64,000 nucleotides of DNA from Ovoidimarina sp963698645 (GTDB taxonomy: Bacteria; Pseudomonadota; Alphaproteobacteria; Rhodobacterales; Rhodobacteraceae), in the NCBI GenBank assembly GCA_963698645.1, contig CAVORP010000007.1:558001-622000 (forward strand), given 5' to 3'. Below, in pieces: positions 57,268 through 64,000 of the stretch. The notes beneath the pieces are model-generated. The model made no database searches. It saw only the letters and a program-made list of their open reading frames with translations, and had not been told where the DNA came from. A program made the position numbers and the translations under genes. The first letter of the stretch is position 1. Each line of letters begins with the position of its first letter.

Positions 57268-57855
57268 ATAGACATAGAATGCCCCGGCTCCACCGTGTCG
57301 CTGATGGGCTGGGGCAACCTCAAGAACGGCATGCGCCAGAGAAGGCGATCGCAGCCAGATAGGAACCTGAAAACGAAGGACCCCCTTTCGCATTGGAATT
57401 GGTCCATCATCCTCGATGTTCCGGCCTTTACCGGTTATCACCAATACGAGCCTCAGCCTTTCCGAAAAGCAATTCAGAATAAAGCGATGGAGGGCTGGCG
57501 AAGCGTCCGCAAGAGTCATTCCGTGAAGATCGAGTCGCGCTTCTGGACGGAGTTTGCCCCGCGTCATCCGACCGAAATGCTTGCGGTCCATATTGATCGC
57601 AGTCGCTGGTGATGTCCCGGTGCTATCTGGTTTCTTGCTGGGCTTGGGTTCCGTCATCATTATGCCCAGCGCGAATTTCTCCGGGATCTGAACAATTGGT
57701 CGGGTCTTCGCTCCGGTCTTCTCGATACGTGACGTACTGGTTGCGGAAAGATCGGTCGGTGATTTCTTTGGAAGGGGGGTCGCGTTTTGCACAACTCTCT
57801 CCCAAAGATCCCTTTCGTGCGCATTGAGATCACGCCCGCCCTTTTTTCGAGACAT
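57250..57855 (-). CDS. Smr/MutS2 domain protein
   Basis: A protein of 201 residues with a low-complexity, basic N-terminal half and a C-terminal Smr domain: ARLDLHGMTLADASPALHRFI (LDxH motif), LVLVITGKG (TGxG motif) and the end AHQRHGGAGAFYVYLRR. Smr domains act as nucleases or nucleic-acid binders; the stand-alone form next to mltA is standard in this order. It is five bases downstream of mltA and convergent with the MFS gene. Confidence 0.92.
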   Translation of the reverse strand: MSRKKGGRDLNAHERDLWERVVQNATPLPKKSPTDLSATSTSRIEKTGAKTRPIVQIPEKFALGIMMTEPKPSKKPDSTGTSPATAINMDRKHFGRMTRGKLRPEARLDLHGMTLADASPALHRFILNCFSERLRLVLVITGKGRNIEDDGPIPMRKGVLRFQVPIWLRSPSLAHAVLEVAPAHQRHGGAGAFYVYLRRGR

Positions 57856-57859
57856 CCGA

Positions 57860-58888
57860 TCAGCCGCCAGTCGACTTCGAAAGCGCTGTCGCGATTGGCA
57901 GAAGCGTTATCATGCGGCCCGGGTCACGGATCCTGCCTGCCTGCCTGCCTGCTTCATGCCCGCTCCCGTAAAAGACATCGGCGCGTTGCGCGCCCTTGAT
58001 CGCCGATCCTGTATCCTGCGCGATCATCAGTCTGCTAAACGGGTCCCGCCCCTTCTTCTCTACCCAGACCGGAGCGCCGAGGGGGATGAACTCAGGATCA
58101 ACGGCGATTGAGCGCAGTGCCGTAATCGACCGGTTCATCGCACCGAGAGGTCCCTTGTCAGACGGCACCTCGGACACCTCTCGGAAGAAGATATAGGATG
58201 GGTTGTGCTGAAGAAGCAGGCGGCCTTCTTGCGGGTTGCGGCGTACCCAGCCGCGGATCGTTGCCGCCGAAACCTGGTGGCGTTGATATAGCCCCCTGCG
58301 GACCATTTCTTCGCCAACAGATCGGTAATCATGGCCGTTGCGCCCGCCATAACCGACACGGATTGACGTGCCGTCCGACAGTTTGATCCTGCCCGAGCCC
58401 TGGATATGAAGAAAGAAGAGATCGACGGGGTCGTCGAGCCAGGCAATCTCGAGATTCCGATCCCGCAGGAGTCCGAGTTGCTCTATCTCTCTCCGAGTTT
58501 TCCATAACTGGCCAGGCACGACTTCGGGTGGGGTACGATAGATCGGATAGCGATACACGCCGTTGGGTGTTCTGGATCCGCGCAACTCGGGCTCATAGTA
58601 ACCGGTAAAAAGCGCCGGATCTCCGTCTTCGATCAGTACAGGCAGGAAGAAGAGCTCAAAGAAGGTCTGTGCGCTCTGCTGCTGCTGAGAAACGGCGCAC
58701 AGGACTGCCCATTCTCGATCATTGAGATCTGGACATGTTTCGTTGAAAACCGATAGCGCGGCCTGGTGATCGTCATCATCCCACCCGGAAAGATCCGACC
58801 AGTCCAGGATTGTAAATCGTGGTTCTGCCATTGCCATCGTTCCGACCACGAAGAAGGCAGTCAGGGCAGCGACGACCGTATTACGCAT
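57860..58888 (-). CDS. mltA: Membrane-bound lytic murein transglycosylase A
   Basis: MltA of about 342 residues, starting at ATG 58888 with a signal peptide (MRNTVVAALTAFFVVGTMAMA). It cleaves peptidoglycan glycan strands to 1,6-anhydro ends. Features are ALFTGYYEPELRGSRTPNGVYRYPIY, FFLHIQGSGRIKL, VGYGGRNGHDYRSVGEEMVRRG and the C-terminal 3D domain LMIAQDTGSAIKGAQRADVFYGSG with its catalytic aspartates. A lipobox is not evident. It overlaps the Tim44-like stop by one base. Confidence 0.93.
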   Translation of the reverse strand: MRNTVVAALTAFFVVGTMAMAEPRFTILDWSDLSGWDDDDHQAALSVFNETCPDLNDREWAVLCAVSQQQQSAQTFFELFFLPVLIEDGDPALFTGYYEPELRGSRTPNGVYRYPIYRTPPEVVPGQLWKTRREIEQLGLLRDRNLEIAWLDDPVDLFFLHIQGSGRIKLSDGTSIRVGYGGRNGHDYRSVGEEMVRRGLYQRHQVSAATIRGWVRRNPQEGRLLLQHNPSYIFFREVSEVPSDKGPLGAMNRSITALRSIAVDPEFIPLGAPVWVEKKGRDPFSRLMIAQDTGSAIKGAQRADVFYGSGHEAGRQAGRIRDPGRMITLLPIATALSKSTGG

Positions 58889-59556
58889 TACTCGCCGGTC
58901 GCGACCAAGACCCAATTCGGATCATCTACGCCCATTTTGCGCGAGAACGTCCAAACATCTCGCTGACGCTTGATCTCGGTCGGGTCGCCTTCAACTATTT
59001 CTCCCTCGGCGTTCGAAACGACAGATGTAAGCTCGCCAACGAAGCGTACCGTTACGTCCCCTTCGGACGACTTCCTGTCGAATTCTGCGGAGACTAGCGA
59101 GATCTCTCGAACACCGACAAAACTTGCCTCGATCGTCAGGCCCTTGCTCTTTCGATCTGCAATCACCTCGTCAAATGTCCCGGCGACCTCGGGTGAAAGA
59201 AACCCTCGCACCTCTTCTATATCGCCGCGCTCGAACGCCATGAGTATCATTTCATAAGCGCCCCGTGCGCCTTCGAGAAATTCGGTCACGTTGAATCCGG
59301 GTTCGGACATCTTCATTGCGGCAAGGGCTTTTGCAGCACTCGATCCATCTTCGACATGGTCGGTGATGTCACGATCGGGACCGCCTTCAATCACATCGAA
59401 TTCCGGGCGTCCGGTCCGTCTGCGATCACCGGCACCGGGCAACGGAGTTGTCGGCTTTTCGAAACCATCACGGGTCCCTAGAACGCTGCGAAGCCGTAAA
59501 ATAAGAAATACTGCAATACCTGCAAGTACCAGGAGCTGGATGATGGCGGAGCTCAT
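58888..59556 (-). CDS. Tim44/TimA-family membrane-associated protein
   Basis: A protein of 222 residues with one N-terminal helix (SAIIQLLVLAGIAVFLILRLRSVLG), a charged linker and a Tim44-like domain (FNVTEFLEGARGAYEMILMAFERGDIEEVRGFLSPEVAGTF, then DVWTFSRKMGVDDPNWVLVATGE). Related to mitochondrial Tim44; in bacteria it is thought to be an inner-membrane adaptor, here next to secB and divergent from fxsA, a conserved block. Its function is unproven. Confidence 0.92.
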   Translation of the reverse strand: MSSAIIQLLVLAGIAVFLILRLRSVLGTRDGFEKPTTPLPGAGDRRRTGRPEFDVIEGGPDRDITDHVEDGSSAAKALAAMKMSEPGFNVTEFLEGARGAYEMILMAFERGDIEEVRGFLSPEVAGTFDEVIADRKSKGLTIEASFVGVREISLVSAEFDRKSSEGDVTVRFVGELTSVVSNAEGEIVEGDPTEIKRQRDVWTFSRKMGVDDPNWVLVATGE

Positions 59557-59663
59557 CTAAACCTCGTCTAAGGACACGTGGGTTGGAATTCTTCTTGTCT
59601 CGCTCTTATGTAGGTTGTCGATAGGCATGAGTCTACCGCAGCACCGGAGCGATTGGGGCCCAC

Positions 59664-60143
59664 ATGTGGTTGTTTCTTCTTTTTCTGACGATTCCGCTGA
59701 TTGAAATCGGTCTTTTCATCCAGATTGGCGGATTTCTTGGGCTGTGGCCGACACTTGGGATCGTGGTCCTAACGGCGATTTTGGGAACGGCGCTGGTGCG
59801 AAGCCAAGGGGCTGTTGCAATTGCAAGGCTGCGGAGATCCTTCGATGAACTGAATGATCCGACCGAACCTCTCGCCCATGGCGCCATGATCCTTTTCTCC
59901 GGTGCGCTTCTTCTGACCCCGGGCTTCTTCACCGATGCGATCGGATTCCTGCTGCTGATCCCGGGTGTGAGGTCGTTTGCCTACAACTACCTGCGGCGGA
60001 GGATGGCTGGGTCTCAATTCGCCTATGGTCGAACCGGCGCGCATGACGAAACGCGTTCGGGTGTCGTGATCGATGGGGAATATGAAGAACTGTCACCTAC
60101 ACCCAAACCCGGTGATTCTCCATCAGGCTGGACGCGGCATTGA
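59664..60143 (+). CDS. fxsA: FxsA family membrane protein
   Basis: A cytoplasmic membrane protein of 159 residues with the family N-terminus LFLLFLTIPLIEIGLFIQIGGFLGLWPTLGIVVLTAILGTALVRSQG and the hydrophobic block GAMILFSGALLLTPGFFTDAIGFLLLIPGVR. FxsA interferes with exclusion of phage T7 by plasmid F in Escherichia coli; the native role is unknown. It is upstream of secB and divergent from the Tim44-like gene. Confidence 0.93.
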   Translation: MWLFLLFLTIPLIEIGLFIQIGGFLGLWPTLGIVVLTAILGTALVRSQGAVAIARLRRSFDELNDPTEPLAHGAMILFSGALLLTPGFFTDAIGFLLLIPGVRSFAYNYLRRRMAGSQFAYGRTGAHDETRSGVVIDGEYEELSPTPKPGDSPSGWTRH

Positions 60144-60202
60144 GGCGGTCAGAAGCCTCTGATAAGGACAACTGCAACTCATCGGACCAAGGAGATCAGA
60201 GC

Positions 60203-60712
60203 ATGGCCGAAACCGAAAATGGCGCCGTATCAAATAGTCCTGAGGCTGCAGGACAACCAAGATTGCAGATCATGGCGCAGTTCATTCGGGATCTGTCATT
60301 CGAGAACATCGTTGCCCAGAAGGGTGTGCAGGGCGAAGTCAGTCCAGACACGCAAGTTCAGGTGGCGATTGATGCAAAGAAGCGCAGCGTCGAAAACCAG
60401 TACGAGATCATTAGCAAGTACATGATCACGTCGAAGAACAAGTCAGATGGCAAGACGCTCTTTGCGCTCGAGATGGAGTATGGCGGGATTTTTCTGATCG
60501 AGAACGTCCCTGACGAACAGCTTCATCCCTATCTGCTGATCGAGTGCCCCCGGATGATGTTCCCATTCGTCCGGCGTATCGTAAGCGACATCACCCGTGA
60601 TGGCGGTTTCCCCCAGCTGAATCTGGAGGTCATCGATTTCGTGCAACTTTATCGCCAGACGCTGCTTCAGCGGCAGGCGAAAGTCGCAGAGGGTGCTCCT
60701 AAGGCGAGCTAG
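60203..60712 (+). CDS. secB: Protein-export chaperone SecB
   Basis: SecB of 169 residues, starting at ATG 60203 (MAETENGAVSNSP). The conserved core is FIRDLSFENI, VQVAIDAKKR, LFALEMEYGGIFLIENVPDEQLHPYLLIECPRMMFPFVRRIVSDITRDGGFPQLNLEVIDF. It holds precursors unfolded and passes them to SecA. GGAGATCAGAGC is the ribosome site region. It ends tail-to-tail with dnaQ (four-base overlap). Confidence 0.96.
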   Translation: MAETENGAVSNSPEAAGQPRLQIMAQFIRDLSFENIVAQKGVQGEVSPDTQVQVAIDAKKRSVENQYEIISKYMITSKNKSDGKTLFALEMEYGGIFLIENVPDEQLHPYLLIECPRMMFPFVRRIVSDITRDGGFPQLNLEVIDFVQLYRQTLLQRQAKVAEGAPKAS

Positions 60713-61395
60713 GCGGACTTCCAGAGCGCCGAATCTCCGATCATCTCGATCAGGGCATCATGCGCTCTCGATTCTTCTTGGGTCAAACGCGGTCTCAACG
60801 GCACCTTGCGTGGTTCGGCGCGCCATGACCCTGAAGTCTCGACGACAGTGGTTTTTTGTTCGGACGAAAGCGCGAAATCCGGTTGGCGCCCCCCGATCAA
60901 CTCCAGATAGACCTCTGCGAGGATCTCGCTATCCAGCAATGCTCCGTGAAGTGTGCGGGATGAGTTGTCGATGCCAAACCTGCGGCAAAGCGCATCAAGG
61001 GAGGCCGGTGACCCCGGAAATCGCCGCCGGGCCATTTGAAGCGTATCGATCGCGTTTTCCCAGGGAATGATCGGCGCTCCGATCCAGCCCAGTTCGGCAT
61101 TGAGGAACTTCATATCGAAAGCGGCGTTGTGAATGACAAGTTTGTCATCACCGATAAACGCGAGAAACTCCTCACTGATTTCACGAAATAGCGGCTTGTC
61201 GCGCAAGAAGTTGTCATCCAAGCCGTGAACCGCTCGGGCTTCTTCCGGCATAGATCTTTCTGGATTGATGTATTTGTGAAAGGTGCGTCCGGTAGGCATG
61301 TGCCGGATCAACTCGACAGCCCCGATCTCAACAATTCTGTCCCCTGACTCCGGATCGAACCCGGTGGTCTCGGTATCAAGTACAATTTCGCGCAT
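60709..61395 (-). CDS. dnaQ: DNA polymerase III epsilon subunit
   Basis: 3'-5' proofreading exonuclease of 228 residues. Exo I is VLDTETTGFDPESGDRIVEIGAVEL, Exo II is VIHNAAFDMKFLNAELG and Exo III is SRTLHGALLDSEILAEVYLELIGG (the H and D of DEDDh). The C-terminal tail is the polymerase alpha-binding region. Its start overlaps coaE by 20 bases in the leftward maf-aroE-coaE-dnaQ operon. Confidence 0.96.
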   Translation of the reverse strand: MREIVLDTETTGFDPESGDRIVEIGAVELIRHMPTGRTFHKYINPERSMPEEARAVHGLDDNFLRDKPLFREISEEFLAFIGDDKLVIHNAAFDMKFLNAELGWIGAPIIPWENAIDTLQMARRRFPGSPASLDALCRRFGIDNSSRTLHGALLDSEILAEVYLELIGGRQPDFALSSEQKTTVVETSGSWRAEPRKVPLRPRLTQEESRAHDALIEMIGDSALWKSA

Positions 61396-61984
61396 CCGGG
61401 ATTTTCCTGATATCTTTTAGAATTTTCTCTACGTCCTCGATGGCGGAGGCTGGTGTTGATGTGTCTATCACGTAGTCCGCCCGGCGTCTTTTTTCAGCAT
61501 CGGGGATCTGTCGCTTCTGGATTTGCTGGAAGCGGTCTTCAGTCATTCCAGGTCGGTCAAGAACCCTTTGCCGTTGATTGGCTTCAGACGTCGAAACGAC
61601 AGCGATTGCATCAACGGTATGATCCGCGGCTGTTTCAAACAATAATGGAATATCAAGAACAACGATCGGGGCCGGGTTTTTGGCGATAAAATCCGTGCGT
61701 TCGAGTGCGACCAAGGGATGAACTATGCTTTCCAGTTGGGAAAAACGATCCGGATCAGTACCAAGCCACCGCGCGAGTTTGCTCCTGTCGATCCTCCCGT
61801 CCTGCACCACATCGGGAACGAGTTTCGAGATGGCCTCGACCGCCTTTCCCCCTTGATCATACAATCTATGAACGCATCTATCGGCGTCCCACACCGGAAT
61901 ACCTCGATCCGCAAAGAGCTTTGCGGTCGTGGACTTTCCCATGCCGATCGAGCCGGTAAGTCCGAGGAGGAACGGTTTACTCAC
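61376..61984 (-). CDS. coaE: Dephospho-CoA kinase
   Basis: CoaE of 202 residues, last step of CoA synthesis. The P-loop is LGLTGSIGMGKSTTAKLFADRG, followed by DADRCVHRLYDQGG, and ADYVIDTS near the end, all family markers. It overlaps aroE by four bases upstream and dnaQ downstream. Confidence 0.95.
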   Translation of the reverse strand: MSKPFLLGLTGSIGMGKSTTAKLFADRGIPVWDADRCVHRLYDQGGKAVEAISKLVPDVVQDGRIDRSKLARWLGTDPDRFSQLESIVHPLVALERTDFIAKNPAPIVVLDIPLLFETAADHTVDAIAVVSTSEANQRQRVLDRPGMTEDRFQQIQKRQIPDAEKRRRADYVIDTSTPASAIEDVEKILKDIRKIPDARNCT

Positions 61985-62817
61985 GACTCCAACAATACTT
62001 TTCGAGTGTCGTCGTCAACTTCGGGCTTGACCCCAAACCAGCGCTCGAAGCCGGGCGCAGCCTGATGAAGAAGCATTCCCAGACCGTCGACTGTTCTGCA
62101 GCCGATTTCCCGCGCTGTTTTCAGCAACGTCGTTTCAAGTGGAGTATAGACGAGATCTGTCACGACAGCAGATTTATCGAGACCGTCGAGGGGAACCCTG
62201 AAATCCGCTTTCCCCTCCATGCCCAATGACGTTGTATTCACAACCGTGGCAGCGCCTTCGATTGCGTTCCCTGCCTGCACCCAATCGTAGACAACGACCC
62301 TGTTCCCAAATTCAGCGCGCAGGGCATCGCTGCGCGCGCGCGTACGGTTGGAGATACGAACCTCCTGTATGCCGACGCCAAGCAGAGCCGAGATGACTGC
62401 CCGCGCTGCGCCACCTGCACCAAGGACCGCCGCCGGGCCGGACTTGGGGTTCCAATCAGGAACTTCGGAGCGGATGTTTTCCAGAAACCCGTAGCCGTCG
62501 GTATTGTCGGCATGAAGCTTTCCATCCGATTGGAAGATCAACGTATTCGCAGCGCCAATGAGCGAAGCGCGGTCGGATACAATATCGGCGAGCCCCAAAA
62601 CAGCAATTTTATGGGGTATCGTTACGTTGAGCCCAACAAATCCCAGCTTTGGGAGGACTCTTATGGCCTCCACCAAATCGGTATGGGCGATATCCATCGG
62701 GATATAGTGTCCGCGCAGTCCGTAGCGCCTCAACCAATACCCATGAAGTTTTGGGGACTGTGAATGGGCAACCGGCGATCCGATCACACCTGCTAGTGGA
62801 ATTCGATCTACACTCAT
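61981..62817 (-). CDS. aroE: Shikimate dehydrogenase
   Basis: AroE of 278 residues, reducing 3-dehydroshikimate with NADPH. The substrate region is GVIGSPVAHSQSPKLHGYWLRRYG, the catalytic Lys is in GLNVTIPHKIAVL, the Asp in ADNTDGYGFL and the cofactor motif is VLGAGGAARAVISAL. Four-base overlaps join it to maf and coaE. Confidence 0.95.
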   Translation of the reverse strand: MSVDRIPLAGVIGSPVAHSQSPKLHGYWLRRYGLRGHYIPMDIAHTDLVEAIRVLPKLGFVGLNVTIPHKIAVLGLADIVSDRASLIGAANTLIFQSDGKLHADNTDGYGFLENIRSEVPDWNPKSGPAAVLGAGGAARAVISALLGVGIQEVRISNRTRARSDALRAEFGNRVVVYDWVQAGNAIEGAATVVNTTSLGMEGKADFRVPLDGLDKSAVVTDLVYTPLETTLLKTAREIGCRTVDGLGMLLHQAAPGFERWFGVKPEVDDDTRKVLLES

Positions 62818-63416
62818 GTCTTCAGGATCTCCCTGAGCGTCAAATAGGACAGTATCTCGAGGAGCGGGAGACCCAGGATCACAAAATGGCTCCCATCTAT
62901 ACGGCTGAACAGGCGAATACCCTCATCCTCAATCAGGTACCCTCCCACTGAGAAACGAACCTTCTCCCAATTCCTCTCGAGGTAAGATTCGATGAATTCA
63001 GGTGTAAGGGTTCGCATTTGAAGAGTTGTCGTCCCTATATGACGCCAGACTGGTTTCTCACGGTCATAAATGACAGCCGCAGAATGCAATTTGTGCTTCT
63101 GACCCGAAAGACTCTCCAGTTGTGACCTTGCCTCCGACAAAGATCTGGGCTTTCCGATCGCGACCTCATTCAGCTCTAGAACCTGATCGCATCCGAGTAC
63201 AAGTTGCTGCTGCATGTAAGATCCGGCAGCGCGGAATGCCTTCATCTCCGCCAGATGGTCTGCCATGTCTCGCGGACTGACACCTTCTTCCGACAGGCTT
63301 TCCCGTACCGTTTCCTCATCGATAGAGACTGGGTGAACGACCACGTCGACACCTGCTTTAACAAGCAGGTTCTTCCGAACCTCGGACTTCGAAGCAAGGA
63401 TCACGGATTTGATCAT
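62814..63416 (-). CDS. maf: Maf-family nucleotide pyrophosphatase
   Basis: A nucleoside-triphosphate pyrophosphatase of 200 residues: VILASKSEVRKNLLVKAG, LVLGCDQVLELNEVAIGKP (catalytic Asp), LHSAAVIYDREKPVW and VGGYLIEDEGIRLFSRIDGSHFVILGLPLLEIL. Maf hydrolyses non-canonical or modified NTPs. It is the first gene leftward from the putative origin, the same place as in Caulobacter and relatives. The DUF299 gene often found just before it is absent here. Confidence 0.93.
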   Translation of the reverse strand: MIKSVILASKSEVRKNLLVKAGVDVVVHPVSIDEETVRESLSEEGVSPRDMADHLAEMKAFRAAGSYMQQQLVLGCDQVLELNEVAIGKPRSLSEARSQLESLSGQKHKLHSAAVIYDREKPVWRHIGTTTLQMRTLTPEFIESYLERNWEKVRFSVGGYLIEDEGIRLFSRIDGSHFVILGLPLLEILSYLTLREILKT

Positions 63417-63801
63417 GGTATGTTCCTATGGATAGGAGGTTGAACTGCCTGGGTGTGGTAGTGGGCGCTACGGTTCCGAAATGCCTGTCGACGTCAGTTT
63501 ATCGCATCTTCCGGTAAGTTACTGATCAGGTTATTCCACCTGGGATATCTGTTTGCCGCCCCCGTGCACAAATGCACATTTCCAGTGAAGACGAAACGGT
63601 AGTTTTCAACTGAAATTCCCACATATGTATTTGATATATATATGTTTATTTTCTTTTCTTCCGACGCATCTCCGATGTGCCCTCTTGTGGATGAACTTGT
63701 GGTCAGAATTGTTATCCCCACTGTCCCAAGCCCCTACAAGTACAACAATCTTTTTTCTTTTCTTTCTTTATATTAGGGGGACCTTCAAGAGTGAGGTATG
63801 C
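63417..63801. other. Probable chromosomal replication origin (oriC)
   Basis: A 385-base non-coding gap between leftward maf and rightward hemJ, the position of oriC in Caulobacter and related alphaproteobacteria. It has AT-rich runs at 63621-63660 (alternating TA, then T-rich) and 63745-63774 (pyrimidine-rich then TATATTA), typical of unwinding elements. Two DnaA-like boxes with one mismatch each lie at 63686-63694 and 63712-63720, and weaker seven-of-nine matches near 63425 and 63499. Genes on both sides diverge from it, as expected for leading-strand transcription. The assignment rests on context plus these motifs; skew was not computed. Confidence 0.65.
63686..63720. promoter_or_regulatory. 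Pair of DnaA-box-like sites
   Basis: TGTGGATGA at 63686-63694 (minus strand TCATCCACA) and TTATCCCCA at 63712-63720 each match TTATCCACA at eight of nine positions, in opposite orientation, 17 bases apart and next to an AT-rich element. Confidence 0.55.
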
Positions 63802-64000
63802 ATGTACGACGCACTGATCGCGGCCTATCCTTGGACAAAGAGCCTTCATGTGATCTCGGTGATCGCTTGGATGGCTGGTCTCTTTTATTTGCCTCGGCTT
63901 TTTGTTTATCACGCAGAGAAGGCAGCAGACAAACCGGAGCTCGACAGTCTTTTTCAGACGATGGAGAGGAGGCTTCTACGGGCCATCATGAACCCCGCGA
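63802..64000 (+). CDS. hemJ: Protoporphyrinogen oxidase HemJ, N-terminal part (runs off right edge)
   Basis: The visible 66 residues start MYDALIAAYPWTKSLHVISVIAWMAGLFYLPRLFVYHAEKA, the unmistakable HemJ N-terminus with the conserved His in SLHVISV that ligates heme. HemJ is the membrane enzyme that oxidises protoporphyrinogen IX in most alphaproteobacteria. The reading frame is open to the window end (RRLLRAIMNP). It transcribes away from the putative origin. Confidence 0.93.
   Translation, partial: MYDALIAAYPWTKSLHVISVIAWMAGLFYLPRLFVYHAEKAADKPELDSLFQTMERRLLRAIMNPA

Noticed and set aside
57930..57955. Four tandem TGCC units inside mltA, possible phase-variation tract
   Set aside because: The encoded GHEAGRQAGRIRDPG has the spacing expected for the MltA C-terminus, so the tract is in its normal frame and short.
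1..64000. Prophage, insertion sequence, integron or rRNA
   Set aside because: No transposase, integrase, phage structural gene, terminal inverted repeat pair or rRNA sequence was found.

Overview
The window looks like a chromosomal segment from an alphaproteobacterium of the Rhodobacterales, probably a roseobacter-type organism. The support is gene order and gene content: the maf-aroE-coaE-dnaQ / secB-fxsA / Tim44-like / mltA block beside hemJ, the regA-senC-regB redox locus next to ahcY, the tsaE-amgK-murU-addB-addA-trxA string, an imuA-imuB-dnaE2 cassette with an alphaproteobacterial SOS box, and a choXWV-betBA choline operon.

Layout. (1) 1-4.8 kb: edge of an exopolysaccharide locus (TPR lipoprotein, sugar transferase, ExeA/XrtA-type AAA ATPase, Wzz-like chain-length protein, CpsD-like kinase). 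(2) 4.8-6.8 kb: aldo-keto reductase and a BASS-type carrier. (3) 6.8-17 kb: a catabolic island with a TRAP transporter (dctPQM), a FAD amino-acid dehydrogenase, a divergent racemase, an MttB-family methyltransferase, a dimethylglycine-dehydrogenase/GcvT fusion and a divergent LysR regulator. (4) 17-22.5 kb: damage-inducible mutagenesis genes. (5) 22.6-28.8 kb: choline uptake and oxidation to glycine betaine. (6) 29-37 kb: tRNA-Thr(CGT), hemY-like gene, mitofilin-like gene with a 26-copy hexanucleotide repeat, hemD, then divergent tsaD-gpsA-yciI-EVE, DUF2853 and an HD protein. (7) 37-43.9 kb: ahcY, HD protein, regA, senC, regB, and a PAS protein behind a perfect CtrA-type site. (8) 43.9-55 kb: tsaE, amgK, murU, addB, addA, trxA, hslV, hslU. 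(9) 55-64 kb: lipoprotein hydrolase, MFS carrier, Smr protein, mltA, Tim44-like, fxsA, secB, dnaQ, coaE, aroE, maf, then a probable chromosomal replication origin and the start of hemJ.

Regions 3 and 5 together suggest a lifestyle centred on methylated amines: choline is imported and oxidised to betaine, and a separate cluster could demethylate betaine-like compounds.

A pervasive oddity is a series of single-base insertions that break otherwise well-conserved genes (dctP, the FAD dehydrogenase, dnaE2, hemD, DUF2853, ahcY, an HD gene, regB, addB twice, addA, hslV several times, hslU) and add one base to the T-loop of the tRNA. Nearly all are an extra T (or A on the other strand), usually just 5' of C, and I inferred no isolated deletion. 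Because housekeeping genes are hit, I read these mainly as sequencing or assembly errors. I annotate such genes as single, frame-disrupted genes. No CRISPR array, prophage, insertion sequence or rRNA was seen.
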